Shown here: in pieces, positions 1 through 8,020 of the stretch
Layout: each line of letters begins with the position of its first letter
Position numbering within the stretch: position 1 is the stretch's first letter
NCBI GenBank assembly: GCA_015680685.1
Contig: MNCI01022408.1
Coordinates: 1,010,379 to 1,030,567, forward strand
Reading direction: 5' to 3'
DNA: 20,189 bases
Source: Gnetum montanum
Lineage: Eukaryota; Streptophyta; Gnetopsida; Gnetales; Gnetaceae
The notes under the pieces: model-generated
Seen by the model: only the letters and a program-made list of their open reading frames with translations
Database searches by the model: none
Told to the model about the DNA's origin: nothing
Made by a program: the position numbers and the translations under genes

Positions 1-790
1 AAAGTTGCTTCAATGGCTGAGTTCTTAGACACTAGCTCCATAGATGATGAAGGTTGAAATGTATGTCAGTATGAATATCCTAAGGAATATTATCCAGTTA
101 CGGAACATCTGTAAGAAATGGGTACATATGCACTCAATCTCAAATTTGTTTAAAAAAAATATCCAAATGGTTACTTTATCCTCAAGGTAACTACCAACAG
201 AACCTTCAACCATTGTACTCTCCTTATGGAGCTTTGCCAGAGCCATAGGAGCATTATTATTGGTAGTGGCAGCAACCCCAATTGTGGCCATGCCACCATC
301 ATGCTAATAGTATCCATATCATAAAGCTGATCCTTATGGATACTATGTCCAATGTCCTATATCACTTGGTAATGTAGTTGTTCAAACCCCATAGTACTAT
401 CCAACAGAGTACCACATATCAATGCCTCCAAGGATTGATTCCAACTCATCTATCCATTCACCAATAATTAGTCATTCTACCCAACACCTAAATCCTTTGC
501 CACCAATGCCATCTCCAATTATGTAGGGGATATTACAATCATAATTATTCCATAAGAGTGCTACAAGGGTAGATAATACACATGAGGGGAGGATTACTTA
601 TGAGTCTCAACCTAGGAAATGACCATTTTTTTTAGAATGAGTCCACAAAAGACTCAACCAATGGGGAACACATCTAATTCCACCCCATCTACATCAAAGC
701 CTTCTTAACACCACAAGCTTTCAACTTCATTGAGTCCAAACATCACCACTATCATGCTCACTCAGACCATAACTCATTGGATTAAGGCAG
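1..790 (+). pseudogene. Element 1 gag C-terminal fragment (pseudogene)
   Basis: Frame 1 at the left edge reads through a knuckle-like stretch (CQYEYPKEYYP) that corresponds to CERCQYDHPKGCCP in element 2, but the second half of the Cys/His set is lost. Further on, the DNA keeps the tyrosine-, proline- and glutamine-rich character seen in the element 2 gag (PYGYY near 330). In-frame stops include TGA at 55..57 and TAA at 112..114; the latter is shared with element 2. A frameshift follows near 200. By family knowledge this region lies between the nucleocapsid-like knuckle and the protease and would be part of the structural polyprotein. It is certainly non-functional. Confidence 0.75.
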
Positions 791-1790
791 GGGCTCTTCA
801 CAAAAGAGAACTGATCCAAGAAGTCCCTTGGTTTATCTCCAAATAGCAGGAAAAAAACCATGCAAATATCTAATGGATTTTGGGTCTAGAGTGAATTTGA
901 TATCTCAAGACATGTATCAAGCCTAGAACCTTCCACCACTAAGGAAAAGAAGCATTCACTTGGAGCTTGTAGACTAGTTAATCACAGTTTCACTTGAACA
1001 AGTGGATGATGTGATAACTACCATCAATGGCTAGTCTTATCTTACTAATTTTCTAGTAATCCATGTGGGGAAAAACAAGGGAGAATTTCCAATTATCATG
1101 GGAAGATCTTGGCTTAGTACCATGGATGCTAAGATGGAATTCGTGGTTTGTCCTTGGAAATTTCCAAGGAAGATGAGGCCAGAATCATATAGAGATGAAG
1201 AGTCCCATGAATTGCATACAATGATAATGGGTGCAATTGTGTGCAATGAATTTGGGCTATTAAATGAAAGGAAAATAAGGCATTCAATTGATGTGCAGAA
1301 ACAAGATGTGTGAAAAATTTTCTATATGCAGCAGCCACCTAATAAGAGGGCACCCAGTGGCTGATTACAAGTGAAGAAACTCAATCCAACAAGTACATGA
1401 AACCGAAAGAACAAATCATCATTTCCTATGTTGCAGAAATAGACAAGTTAGAGTAGCTCATAAAAAGACATGCCTACCCTCAAGACAATTAGGAAGAAGA
1501 AATAGACTGGGGACACTTAGAGATCCTAGACATAATGGAACTAGAATTGTTAAAAATGAAAGCCCTATCGATAATGTTAGAATATGCATTTTTGAACAAT
1601 AAGAAGTTGGTGATTATCTATGCTAGCCTAGACAACGAACAGAAAAGGAAACTACTAGAAGTGCTCAATAGATGGCCTACAACATTTGTATGGTCTTATG
1701 ATAAGATCATGGGAATTGATGCATAGATTTATCAAACAGGAATCTACATTAATCCTGTAATCAACCCAAAACACAAACCTCAATGAAGGT
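791..1790 (+). pseudogene. Element 1 aspartic protease and linker (pseudogene)
   Basis: Frame 0 carries the retropepsin-type active site LMDFGSRVNLIS with the catalytic Asp codon at 876..878, and the C-terminal motif FPIIMGRSWLSTMDAK near 1086..1133. The D-x-G-(S/A)-x-(V/I)-N-L form is typical of Athila/Tat proteases, which cleave the Gag-Pol polyprotein inside the virus-like particle. Stops at 924..926 (TAG), in LVD-stop-LIT and in ING-stop-SYL break it; the first is shared with element 2. After about 1315 the frame changes, and frame 2 (1535..1726) carries the protease-RT linker, ending at a TAG. The same linker in element 2 reads KLVIINAK where this copy reads KLVIIYAS. Confidence 0.85.
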
Positions 1791-2640
1791 CGAAAATCAA
1801 GGAGGTAGTCAAGCAAGAATTGGAAAAGTTGCTAAAGGCAAGATTCATTTATCCCATCGTGGATAGTAAATGGATCAATCCTTTGGTGATTGTTCCAAAG
1901 AAGGGAGGAAAATGACATGTCTGCATCAACTTCTGGATGTTGAACTTAGCCACATTTAAGGATCATTTTCCAGTGCCATTTGTTAATCAGGGCTTGCACA
2001 CAATTTTAGGACATGAGTACTATAGTTTTCTAGATGGGTACAGTAGATATTATCAAATCCACATTGTACTTGAAGACCAAGAGAAAACCACATTCACTAG
2101 TCCATGGGGAACATTTTCTTATAGAAAAATGCCTTTCGGTCTTTGCAATGCACCAACAACCTTTCAAAGACTGGTCCTAAGTATTTTCCAAAAGCATTTA
2201 GGCAATGGTGTTAACATTTTTATGGATGATTTTTCCACTTATGGGCTAGATTTCAAATAAGCACTGGATCAGTTAGATCAAGTACTTAAAAAGATATGGT
2301 TAAACTAATCTGAAGCTCAATTAGTAGAAGATCCATCTCATGGCCTAAGAAGGCATAGTAATGAGACATAAAGTCTCCTAGAAGGATATTGAGGTAGGTC
2401 CCAAAATAATCATAGTCATCCAAAAATATTGCTCAATGGTCATAGAAAATAAAAGATGAATATCCTTTTTAGGCAATATGGGATACTATCATAGATTCAT
2501 TGAAAATTTTTCAAAGATAGCCAAATTACTTGTAGAACTCACAAAGAAGGATGCACCCTTTGAGTGGACTAAGTCATGTGAAAAGGCCTTAGAAGTTCTG
2601 AAGTAGAAGTTAGTTGAGACACCAATCCTCTAAGCTTTGA
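1791..2640 (+). pseudogene. Element 1 reverse transcriptase (pseudogene)
   Basis: Frame 2 shows the RT fingers and palm: FIYPIVDSKWINPLVIVPKK, then a stop where element 2 has Trp (TGG to TGA at about 1914), DHFPVPFVNQ, YYSFLDGYSRYYQI with the first catalytic Asp, FTSPWGTFSYRKMPFGLCNA, and the FMDDF form of the YxDD box with the Asp pair at 2225..2230. The wording of these motifs is Athila-like. After about 2260 the frame breaks up; thumb and connection motifs ([27 protein letters not shown]) reappear at 2490..2570 in frame 0. The enzyme would copy element RNA into cDNA. Catalytic motifs survive but stops and indels make it dead. Confidence 0.92.
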
Positions 2641-3030
2641 ATTGGTCAAAGCCTTTTCATATCATGATTGATGCCTCCAACTATGTACTTGGTGTAGTAC
2701 TGATACAATTTGATGATTAGAAGAGACCATACTACATACACTATGACAGTAGGAGCATCACTAGAGCAGAACTAAATTACATTAAAATTGAAAAGGAGTT
2801 GATGGCCATGGTGCATGCACTTGAAAAATTCAAACATCATGTGCTCAGTTACCAAATCTATGTCCACACTGAATATAGTGCCATTCGATTTTTGATGAAC
2901 AAGCTAGCGGTTAGTTCCAGAGTGATAAGATGGCTTGTGATTCTTTAAGAGTTTGAAATCACAATGATTGATAAGAAAGGAATAGAAAACATAGTAGCTG
3001 ATCACTTATCAAAGTTAAAATGAAATTCAA
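2641..3030 (+). pseudogene. Element 1 RNase H (pseudogene)
   Basis: Frame 0 reads HIMIDASNYVLGVVL, with the RNase H catalytic Asp kept in IDAS, then ITRAELNYIKIEKELMAMVH, a Glu-containing helix typical of gypsy RNase H, then YQIYVHTEYSAIRFLMNKL and IENIVADHLSKL, which carries the last Asp. It would remove the RNA strand during reverse transcription and release the polypurine primer. A TAG at about 2718 and a TAA at 2946..2948 interrupt it; the latter sits at the same codon as a TAA in element 2. All recognisable catalytic residues are still present, unlike in element 2. Confidence 0.88.
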
Positions 3031-4462
3031 ACAACCAAGTGGAATCTTTATTAGACCAATTTCTTGATAAGGACTTATTTATCAAAATAATCAAGGTTAT
3101 AGATTTGATATGGAAGCCATGGACTGTATAGTACCTAACCTATCTCACAACACAAGAGCTTCCTATTGATTGGAGTATGAAACACCATGGATAATTCCTT
3201 CACAGAGCTAAACGATATATGGAAATTAATGAAAACTTGTTTAAGATTTATGTAGATGGGCTCATTAGATGGTATGTGCCAAATCATGATTAGCAAAGAG
3301 TCTTATAAGATTCCCATGAAGGCCCATGTGGTGCCCATTATGTAGGGTGCAAAACAACACTTAAACTATTGATGGTAGGCTACTTTTGGCCTACTCTTTT
3401 CAAAGATGCCCACATGTTCACACAATCTTGTGAATGTTGCCAAAGAGATGGAATAGTCATAGCCAGATATGAAGGGCCACAACATTGCATACAACCACTA
3501 GAGCCTTTTGATATTTGGGAAATTGATTTCATGGGGCCCATTCAACTGATGTCAAATGGAAAAGCATATATTATTGTGATTATGGATTACTGCACAAAGT
3601 AGGCAGAGGTAGCAACAGTGAAAGATTGTACAACAAAAATAGCTACCAAGTTTTTTCAGAAAATAGTGAAAGATTGAATAGGTTTGGAGTACCAAGAATG
3701 CTAATATTAGACAATGAAACCCATTTCATCAATCCTACCTTTAAGAAACTCATGCAACAACTTGGGGTTAACCATAAATTAACAACATGATATCATCCCC
3801 AAGCGTGCGGTCAAGTTGAAGTTACTAATTATGAAATTACTAGAATACTCACTAAGATGGTTAGTAGGTTTAGACATGATTGATGTATGAAATTAAACAA
3901 TTGTCTATGGCCTATAGAACATACTAGAAATTACCTATAGGGTAGACTCCATATGAGTTAGTCTATGACAAGTTGCCAACACTTCCAATCCAAGTAGAGC
4001 TTCAAACTTTAGCTATTACCAGTGAACTTGACCTCGATTTGAGTTTGTTCCAAAAGGAATGTCTGATGAATCTAAATCTTTTAGATGAGAATCGACTAGT
4101 AGCACTCATGGGTAGTGAAGTCCATAAGCATTACTCCAAACTAAAGCACAATTCATGGATAAGAAATGTAACTATAAAACCAAGTGATAATGTCCTTTAT
4201 TACAATCCTAGTCATTTTCCCTAGAAGGCTAAGTTTTAGACACTTGGGAAGGGACCATAAATTGTGCACACCACTTATCCATCTGGTGCCGTACACACTC
4301 ACCATCCATCTACCCCACATAAGCTTATCCTCATTAATATCCAACAAGTCAAATCATACTATAAACATTCAAAGGAGTCTACCCAACCTATCTACTAGTC
4401 TTCTACTTGTTCTATCTTCCATTTACTTGACATCAACAATAGTCATGGGGTTGTCAAGCTAG
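3031..4462 (+). pseudogene. Element 1 integrase (pseudogene)
   Basis: The zinc-binding HHCC region is seen as SHEGPCGAHYVG and SCECCQRDG (two His, Cys-x2-Cys). The DDE core has Asp at 3525..3527 (WEIDFMGP), Asp at 3710..3712 (ILDNETHF) and Glu at 3818..3820 (GQVEVTN), with exactly 35 residues between the last two, as in D,D(35)E integrases. The core is split by stops (TAG at about 3600, TGA at about 3788) and by a frameshift between 3650 and 3690; the C-terminal part is in frame 1 (3973..4224). The end near 4462 is set by alignment with element 2 and is approximate. The enzyme would insert cDNA into host chromosomes. Confidence 0.9.
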
Positions 4463-4484
4463 AGTTGTAGGTACCTTATTGAAC

Positions 4485-4740
4485 CTTGTTGAATCTTTCA
4501 TTTTCTTTCATTTTACACATTCTTTAATATTTTCTTATTCTTTGATATCTTTCATTTCTTATAATTTTTCTCATTCTTTTACATGCTTCTATTCTTAAGG
4601 ATTTTGTAATTCTTTGATATTTTTCATTTTAAATATTTTTCATTCTTTACACATTTTCCAAATTTTTACTATCTTTTTCATTTCTTTAATAATTTTTTTT
4701 CAAATCCTTTATACATAATTTTCACTAATAATAAGACATC
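4485..4740 (+). repeat. T-rich low-complexity tract
   Basis: Irregular repetition of TTTCATT, TTCTTT and TTGATAT words just downstream of pol in element 1. The corresponding position in element 2 has homopolymer T runs, so the tract belongs to the family and has expanded or decayed differently in each copy. Confidence 0.7.
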
Positions 4741-5752
4741 TCACAAGTAAAGGCAAGATGTAACCCAATGTTGTGAAGATTTCGCTATGTTATCAAATCA
4801 TAAGGAACTAATTATTTATACAGTGAGACCACATCATCCATCCATCCATTTCAATAATACGAGGTTCTTACCATGGCCATAATGATATTCTTTCCATCAT
4901 CAAACTAAGAATAAACTTGTGATCATTATGCTTGGATAGAAAAGTGAAGAACCAAGGGGGAATGAAAAGGTTGTGGCATCAAGAGGATTTTTGGATTCTT
5001 TTGGACTACTATTGTGAGTTCTATCTTGTTGCTAAGGTTGTATTATATCCTTGTAGGTCTAACAAAAAATGGGAGTAAGAGTTAAATAAGTGCTACCTTG
5101 AATGGTTGACACAAATAAAAAATAAAAGAGCACTGAATAAATTTTTGGGGGTTCCACTGGAAAGACATGTTACCCATGCTTGAAGGTAGGTGGCTTCTCA
5201 GAAATAATAATAAAAATAAAGTGCCATGAATAAAACTCCTTCCTTGGACAATACACCAAGTGACAATGCTCCTTGAAACATTGATAGTCTTACAATTGTA
5301 TTTCCAAGAGATGAAATGATATGATGTCATTGGAATGTGGTTTGAACTTGATTTGAATCTTGGACATAAAGGCTAATGATTACCTTAACCATTAATCAAA
5401 CACAAGGAGTCATTATGTCTGTGGTAAGTAACCTCACATTCCAATTCTGCAATCCTTTCTAAAATCCATTCCACCTAACTGTATACTTAATCATAACTTA
5501 TGGTTTTGAATGACATAGCATAATTTTCCTATTTTGGTGATACTAATATGCATGGTTTGTTCAACAGGTATGCATTACATTCAACTCTTTAAGTGCCTAA
5601 GGGCACTCTTAGGAATGGTTATACAAGGGCATTAAGGGCTAGAGCTTGCTTTGAGGAGGATTCACTTGTATAACTGTTGTATCTTATACCTACCAAGTGA
5701 TTTAACATCATCTTGAGCCTTCCAAATTTGATAAATGACAGTAAACACTTTC

Positions 5753-5757
5753 CATAT
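5753..5757 (+). repeat. Target site duplication CATAT, left copy (element 2)
   Basis: CATAT lies immediately before the TGATGAG start of the element 2 5' LTR. It matches CATAT at 16435..16439 right after the 3' LTR. Five base pairs is the usual duplication size for Ty3/gypsy integrases. Confidence 0.92.
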
Positions 5758-5768
5758 TGATGAGCTGC

Positions 5769-5848
5769 GATATCATGTCCGCGATATCAGAGCCTTCCAA
5801 GCGATATCATGTACGTGATATCGAGGCCTGACTCGTTGCCTATAAATA
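5769..5848 (+). promoter_or_regulatory. LTR U3 promoter: four-site 14-bp palindromic array plus TATA box
   Basis: GATATC hexamers start at 5769, 5783, 5803 and 5817 (spacing 14, 20, 14), with GCG/CGC flanks; TATAAATA follows at 5841..5848. In LTR elements the region upstream of the TATA box is U3, which holds enhancers, and transcription of the genomic RNA would start some 25 to 35 bp after the TATA box. The array as enhancer is inference. Confidence 0.7.
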
Positions 5849-6238
5849 AGAGGGGGGTGCACTTGGTTTGCATAGTTATTCTTAGACCCTTACCCAAACT
5901 CTTGCCTTTTTTCCTTTCCAGAGATAGAATTATTTCTGAGTGCCTGCAGTAGGAGTCATAAAGTGAATGGATCTTTATTCAAGCATTGTGTACCTAAGCA
6001 CACCTTGTGTACGACAATAAGGACGAACTTTGTGATAAACCTTGTAGCATTTAGAATAGATTAATTAATGTTAATTACTATTACTTAATGCTTTTCTTAG
6101 TTAATTAATGTTCTCTCTCTCACCCTAAAACTCTCCTAAGTAAGCACACTCAGTATGATCACTTCAAGCATGTGTGTAACGCTTGGTAACCCAATAACAA
6201 TTAGTGTTTGGTAATCCTAGTAGTGTTGCACTGGTTTA

Positions 6239-6284
6239 GGATGTGTACGACAAGTGAGAATGGATGTGTATGACAAGTGTTAGG
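6239..6284 (+). repeat. 23-bp imperfect tandem duplication in the 5' LTR
   Basis: Two adjacent 23-bp units (6239..6261 and 6262..6284) both start ggatgtgta and share gacaagtg. The 3' LTR and the solo LTR carry one unit, so the duplication arose in this LTR after insertion. Confidence 0.75.
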
Positions 6285-6574
6285 ACTAGTTAAATCATAG
6301 TTGACTAGTTAAATCAAAATTAGTTACTTAGTTATCTCTCTCCTCCCTTTGTAGCACTAGGACATAAAAACATAAAAACTATAAAAATCATGTACCTCAA
6401 GTTTACTTAACCATATAATCATGCTATACAAGTAAGCTTCTAAAGACAATGATTGATCAACCCATCCTTGTTCCACAAAGGTGCATAAGCACTTAGTCCT
6501 TGGAATTCGACTGGATCGTGCATGGACACTCGTATTCATATGGTTGAGTGTAGAGATACCTCGCCACTCATCAT

Positions 6575-6592
6575 TGGCACCGTTGCTAGGGA
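6575..6592 (+). other. Primer binding site, tRNA-Asp type
   Basis: TGGCACCGTTGCTAGGGA begins two bases after the LTR end. It differs at three positions, all transitions, from the tRNA-Asp (GTC) complement TGGCGCCGTTGCCGGGGA used by Athila/Tat elements. The host tRNA would prime minus-strand DNA synthesis here. The comparison sequence is from general knowledge of the family, not from a search. Confidence 0.8.
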
Positions 6593-6667
6593 CTTTGTTG
6601 TTTGTGCACTAATTAGAAGTTAGAAAATCTTTCTCATCATTGGAATGAACCCTTAGGGTTGGTTACA

Positions 6668-6684
6668 ATATATATATATATATA
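6668..6684 (+). repeat. (AT)n microsatellite in the leader
   Basis: About eight AT dinucleotides in the untranslated leader between the primer site and the gag start. Likely a slippage product with no evident role. Confidence 0.85.
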
Positions 6685-6710
6685 ATACATTACACACTGA
6701 ATAGACAATC

Positions 6711-7204
6711 ATGTTTTCTTCTTCGTACGAAAGTGTTTCACTGCCTAGGTCTTATATAGGGAACAATCAGAGGCGTAATACACATGATAATTTGCTAGTC
6801 CCTCAATAGTTTTGCATGGTATATGTTCATCCCAATGAGTATATACCAAACTTTACCTTTATCCTCCACCAGGATGAACAATTGCGTTGGCGAGATTTAG
6901 AAGGTAACATAGTATTACCTCTTGATCGCTCAGTCTTAGGCATGCTTCTTTATGATCTCACATGAATTGGTATGCAGCACTTACAGGCAAAGTACGTTGT
7001 GCATGATCATAACTCGAGAGAGTATCGACCCACGGAGGCACAGCATCAAAGGGATTTACAACAAGAGAGACATCATGAATCCATGAAGGGAAAGTTGTCG
7101 CAGAATGTCCTACATGTCCTAAGTGAAAATGAGGGTGGTGAACTTGCCTTAGGCAGTTGTCTACATAATGATGTTCCTCCCATTGACTTCGGTCAAGGGG
7201 TTGT
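6711..7204 (+). pseudogene. Element 2 gag N-terminal part (pseudogene, interrupted by solo LTR)
   Basis: The ATG at 6711 opens frame 0, beginning MFSSSYESVSLPRSY. I chose this start because it is the first ATG that begins the long frame after the leader, and coding character continues from it through the insertion. Two in-frame stops (TAG at about 6810, TGA at about 6963) sit where CAG/TGG and CGA/TGG codons are likely. Recognisable stretches include QLRWRDLEGNIVLPLDRSVL and LGMLLYDL, with no named domain. The frame runs to the GTTGT duplication at 7200..7204, where the antisense solo LTR enters, and resumes in the same frame at 8021. As part of Gag it would contribute to the virus-like particle. 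Confidence 0.75.
7200..7204 (+). repeat. Target site duplication GTTGT, left copy (solo LTR)
   Basis: GTTGT directly precedes the TGATGAGTGG end of the inverted LTR and matches GTTGT at 8016..8020. A perfect 5-bp duplication shows that the solo LTR arose from a real integration. Confidence 0.92.
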
Positions 7205-8015
7205 TGATGAGTGGCGAGGTACCCCTACACTCAACCATACGAATACGAGCATAGCACGCACGATCTGGTTGAACTCCATAGACTAAGTGCCTACATGCCT
7301 TATGAAACACTTAAGGTTAATCATTCGTTGTCTTCCCAGACTTACTTGTATTTGTCACGGTTGTATGGTTAAGTAAGTCTAAGGTATATGATTTTTATAT
7401 CTTTTCTATTTTATCTCCTATGCTGGCGAGGTGAAGGGTGAAGAGACTAATTAACTAACTTTAACTAACTAACTAAGCCTTAATTAACCTAGCATCAGTA
7501 TCCGTTCCCACTTACCGTTCACACCCTGAACCGATGCAACCTTGGTTACCAAACGCTAGTCGTTGCTGGGATCACCAAGCATAATGCACGTGCTTGAAGC
7601 AGTCATACTGAATGCACTAAACTATGTGAGAAGGGTTGAAAAAGATTTAATGACTAATAAAGCATTTAAATGATATACAATAGATAGTAGTAAATAAAGT
7701 CCTATTTAGCCTATTCCATGCACTGCAAGGTTTATCCAAGAAGTTCGTCTTTATTGCCATACACAAACTTGTGTTTAAGTACAATATTTACTCGAATAAA
7801 GATTTGTTCACTTTGGAGCTCCTACTGCGAGCACATGGAAATTATTCTATCTTTGGAGAGGTAAAACTGCCAGAGTTTCGCTACAGTCTAGGCCTAAAAT
7901 GAGAAACAAGGGAGAGCTGCCTCTTATTTATAGACTTGGTGATGCACCGCAATATTGCGTACGCGATATTGTGGGGAAAGACGCGATATCGCGTACGCGA
8001 TATCATGTCCCATCA
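7205..8015 (-). mobile_element. Antisense solo LTR of the element 2 family, nested in gag
   Basis: The 811-bp segment is the reverse complement of the element 2 LTR from end to end: it begins TGATGAGTGGCGAGGTA (complement of the LTR 3' end) and ends CATGTCCCATCA (complement of the LTR start). It is flanked by GTTGT duplicates and carries no internal sequence, so it is a solo LTR, normally left after recombination between the two LTRs of a full element. It keeps many CpG sites in its array (7951..8004), lost in the other LTRs, so it is the youngest insertion here. Open stretches that cross its borders (6972..7286, 7936..8223) are not genes. Confidence 0.95.
7925..8004 (-). promoter_or_regulatory. 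LTR U3 promoter in the solo LTR: best-preserved 14-bp array and TATA box
   Basis: On the minus strand, GATATC-type sites lie at 7999, 7985, 7965 and 7951 (spacing 14, 20, 14). Positions 7985..8004 form the perfect 20-bp palindrome GATATCGCGTACGCGATATC; 7951..7970 is the same palindrome with one broken pair. The TATA box is TATTTATA on the plus strand at 7925..7932. It points against the direction of element 2. Confidence 0.72.
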
Positions 8016-8020
8016 GTTGT
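8016..8020 (+). repeat. Target site duplication GTTGT, right copy (solo LTR)
   Basis: GTTGT immediately follows the CATCA end of the inverted LTR and matches 7200..7204. Confidence 0.92.

Larger units (their letters stand above)
1..5757 (+). mobile_element. Element 1: decayed Ty3/gypsy (Athila/Tat-like) retrotransposon, 5' end outside window
   Basis: The segment holds, in order, the C-terminal part of gag, aspartic protease, reverse transcriptase, RNase H, integrase and a 3' non-coding region, all on the plus strand. This domain order (integrase last) defines Ty3/gypsy. Its 5' LTR and most of gag lie upstream of the window. It aligns collinearly with element 2 from about 9290 of that copy onward, so both belong to one family or sister families. 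At 5757 it is cut by the insertion of element 2; the 160 bp after the CATAT duplicate at 16435 are probably its continuation. Coding frames 1, 0, 2, 0, 2 and 1 are used in succession, showing several indels besides many stops. Confidence 0.9.
4463..5757 (+). other. Element 1 3' non-coding region
   Basis: No supportable gene is present. A T-rich stretch (about 4485..4740, many TTTCATT and TTCTTT words) lies where element 2 has long T runs (13757..13812). Blocks shared with the 3' region of element 2 include the identical 15-mer acatgttacccatgc at 5165..5179 (element 2: 14372..14386) and a stretch at 5627..5666 resembling 14812..14850. The region is therefore part of the retroelement, not host DNA. 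It stops abruptly at the element 2 insertion. Confidence 0.75.
5758..6573 (+). repeat. Element 2 5' LTR
   Basis: It begins TGATGAGCTG and ends CACTCATCA, giving TG...CA termini. It aligns end to end with 15612..16434 and, inverted, with 7205..8015. It holds the 14-bp palindromic array, a TATA box at 5841, and a 23-bp tandem duplication (6239..6261 and 6262..6284) absent from the other two copies. Differences from the 3' LTR are mostly transitions; by eye roughly one base in ten, which would indicate an old insertion. Confidence 0.95.

Noticed and set aside
4153-4347. Minus-strand open stretch over the element 1 integrase end
   Set aside because: It overlaps the plus-strand integrase C-terminus, which aligns with element 2.
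5769-5822. Regularly spaced short repeats resembling a CRISPR array
   Set aside because: Units are 14 bp with no unique spacers of CRISPR size, and they sit inside LTRs of a plant retrotransposon.
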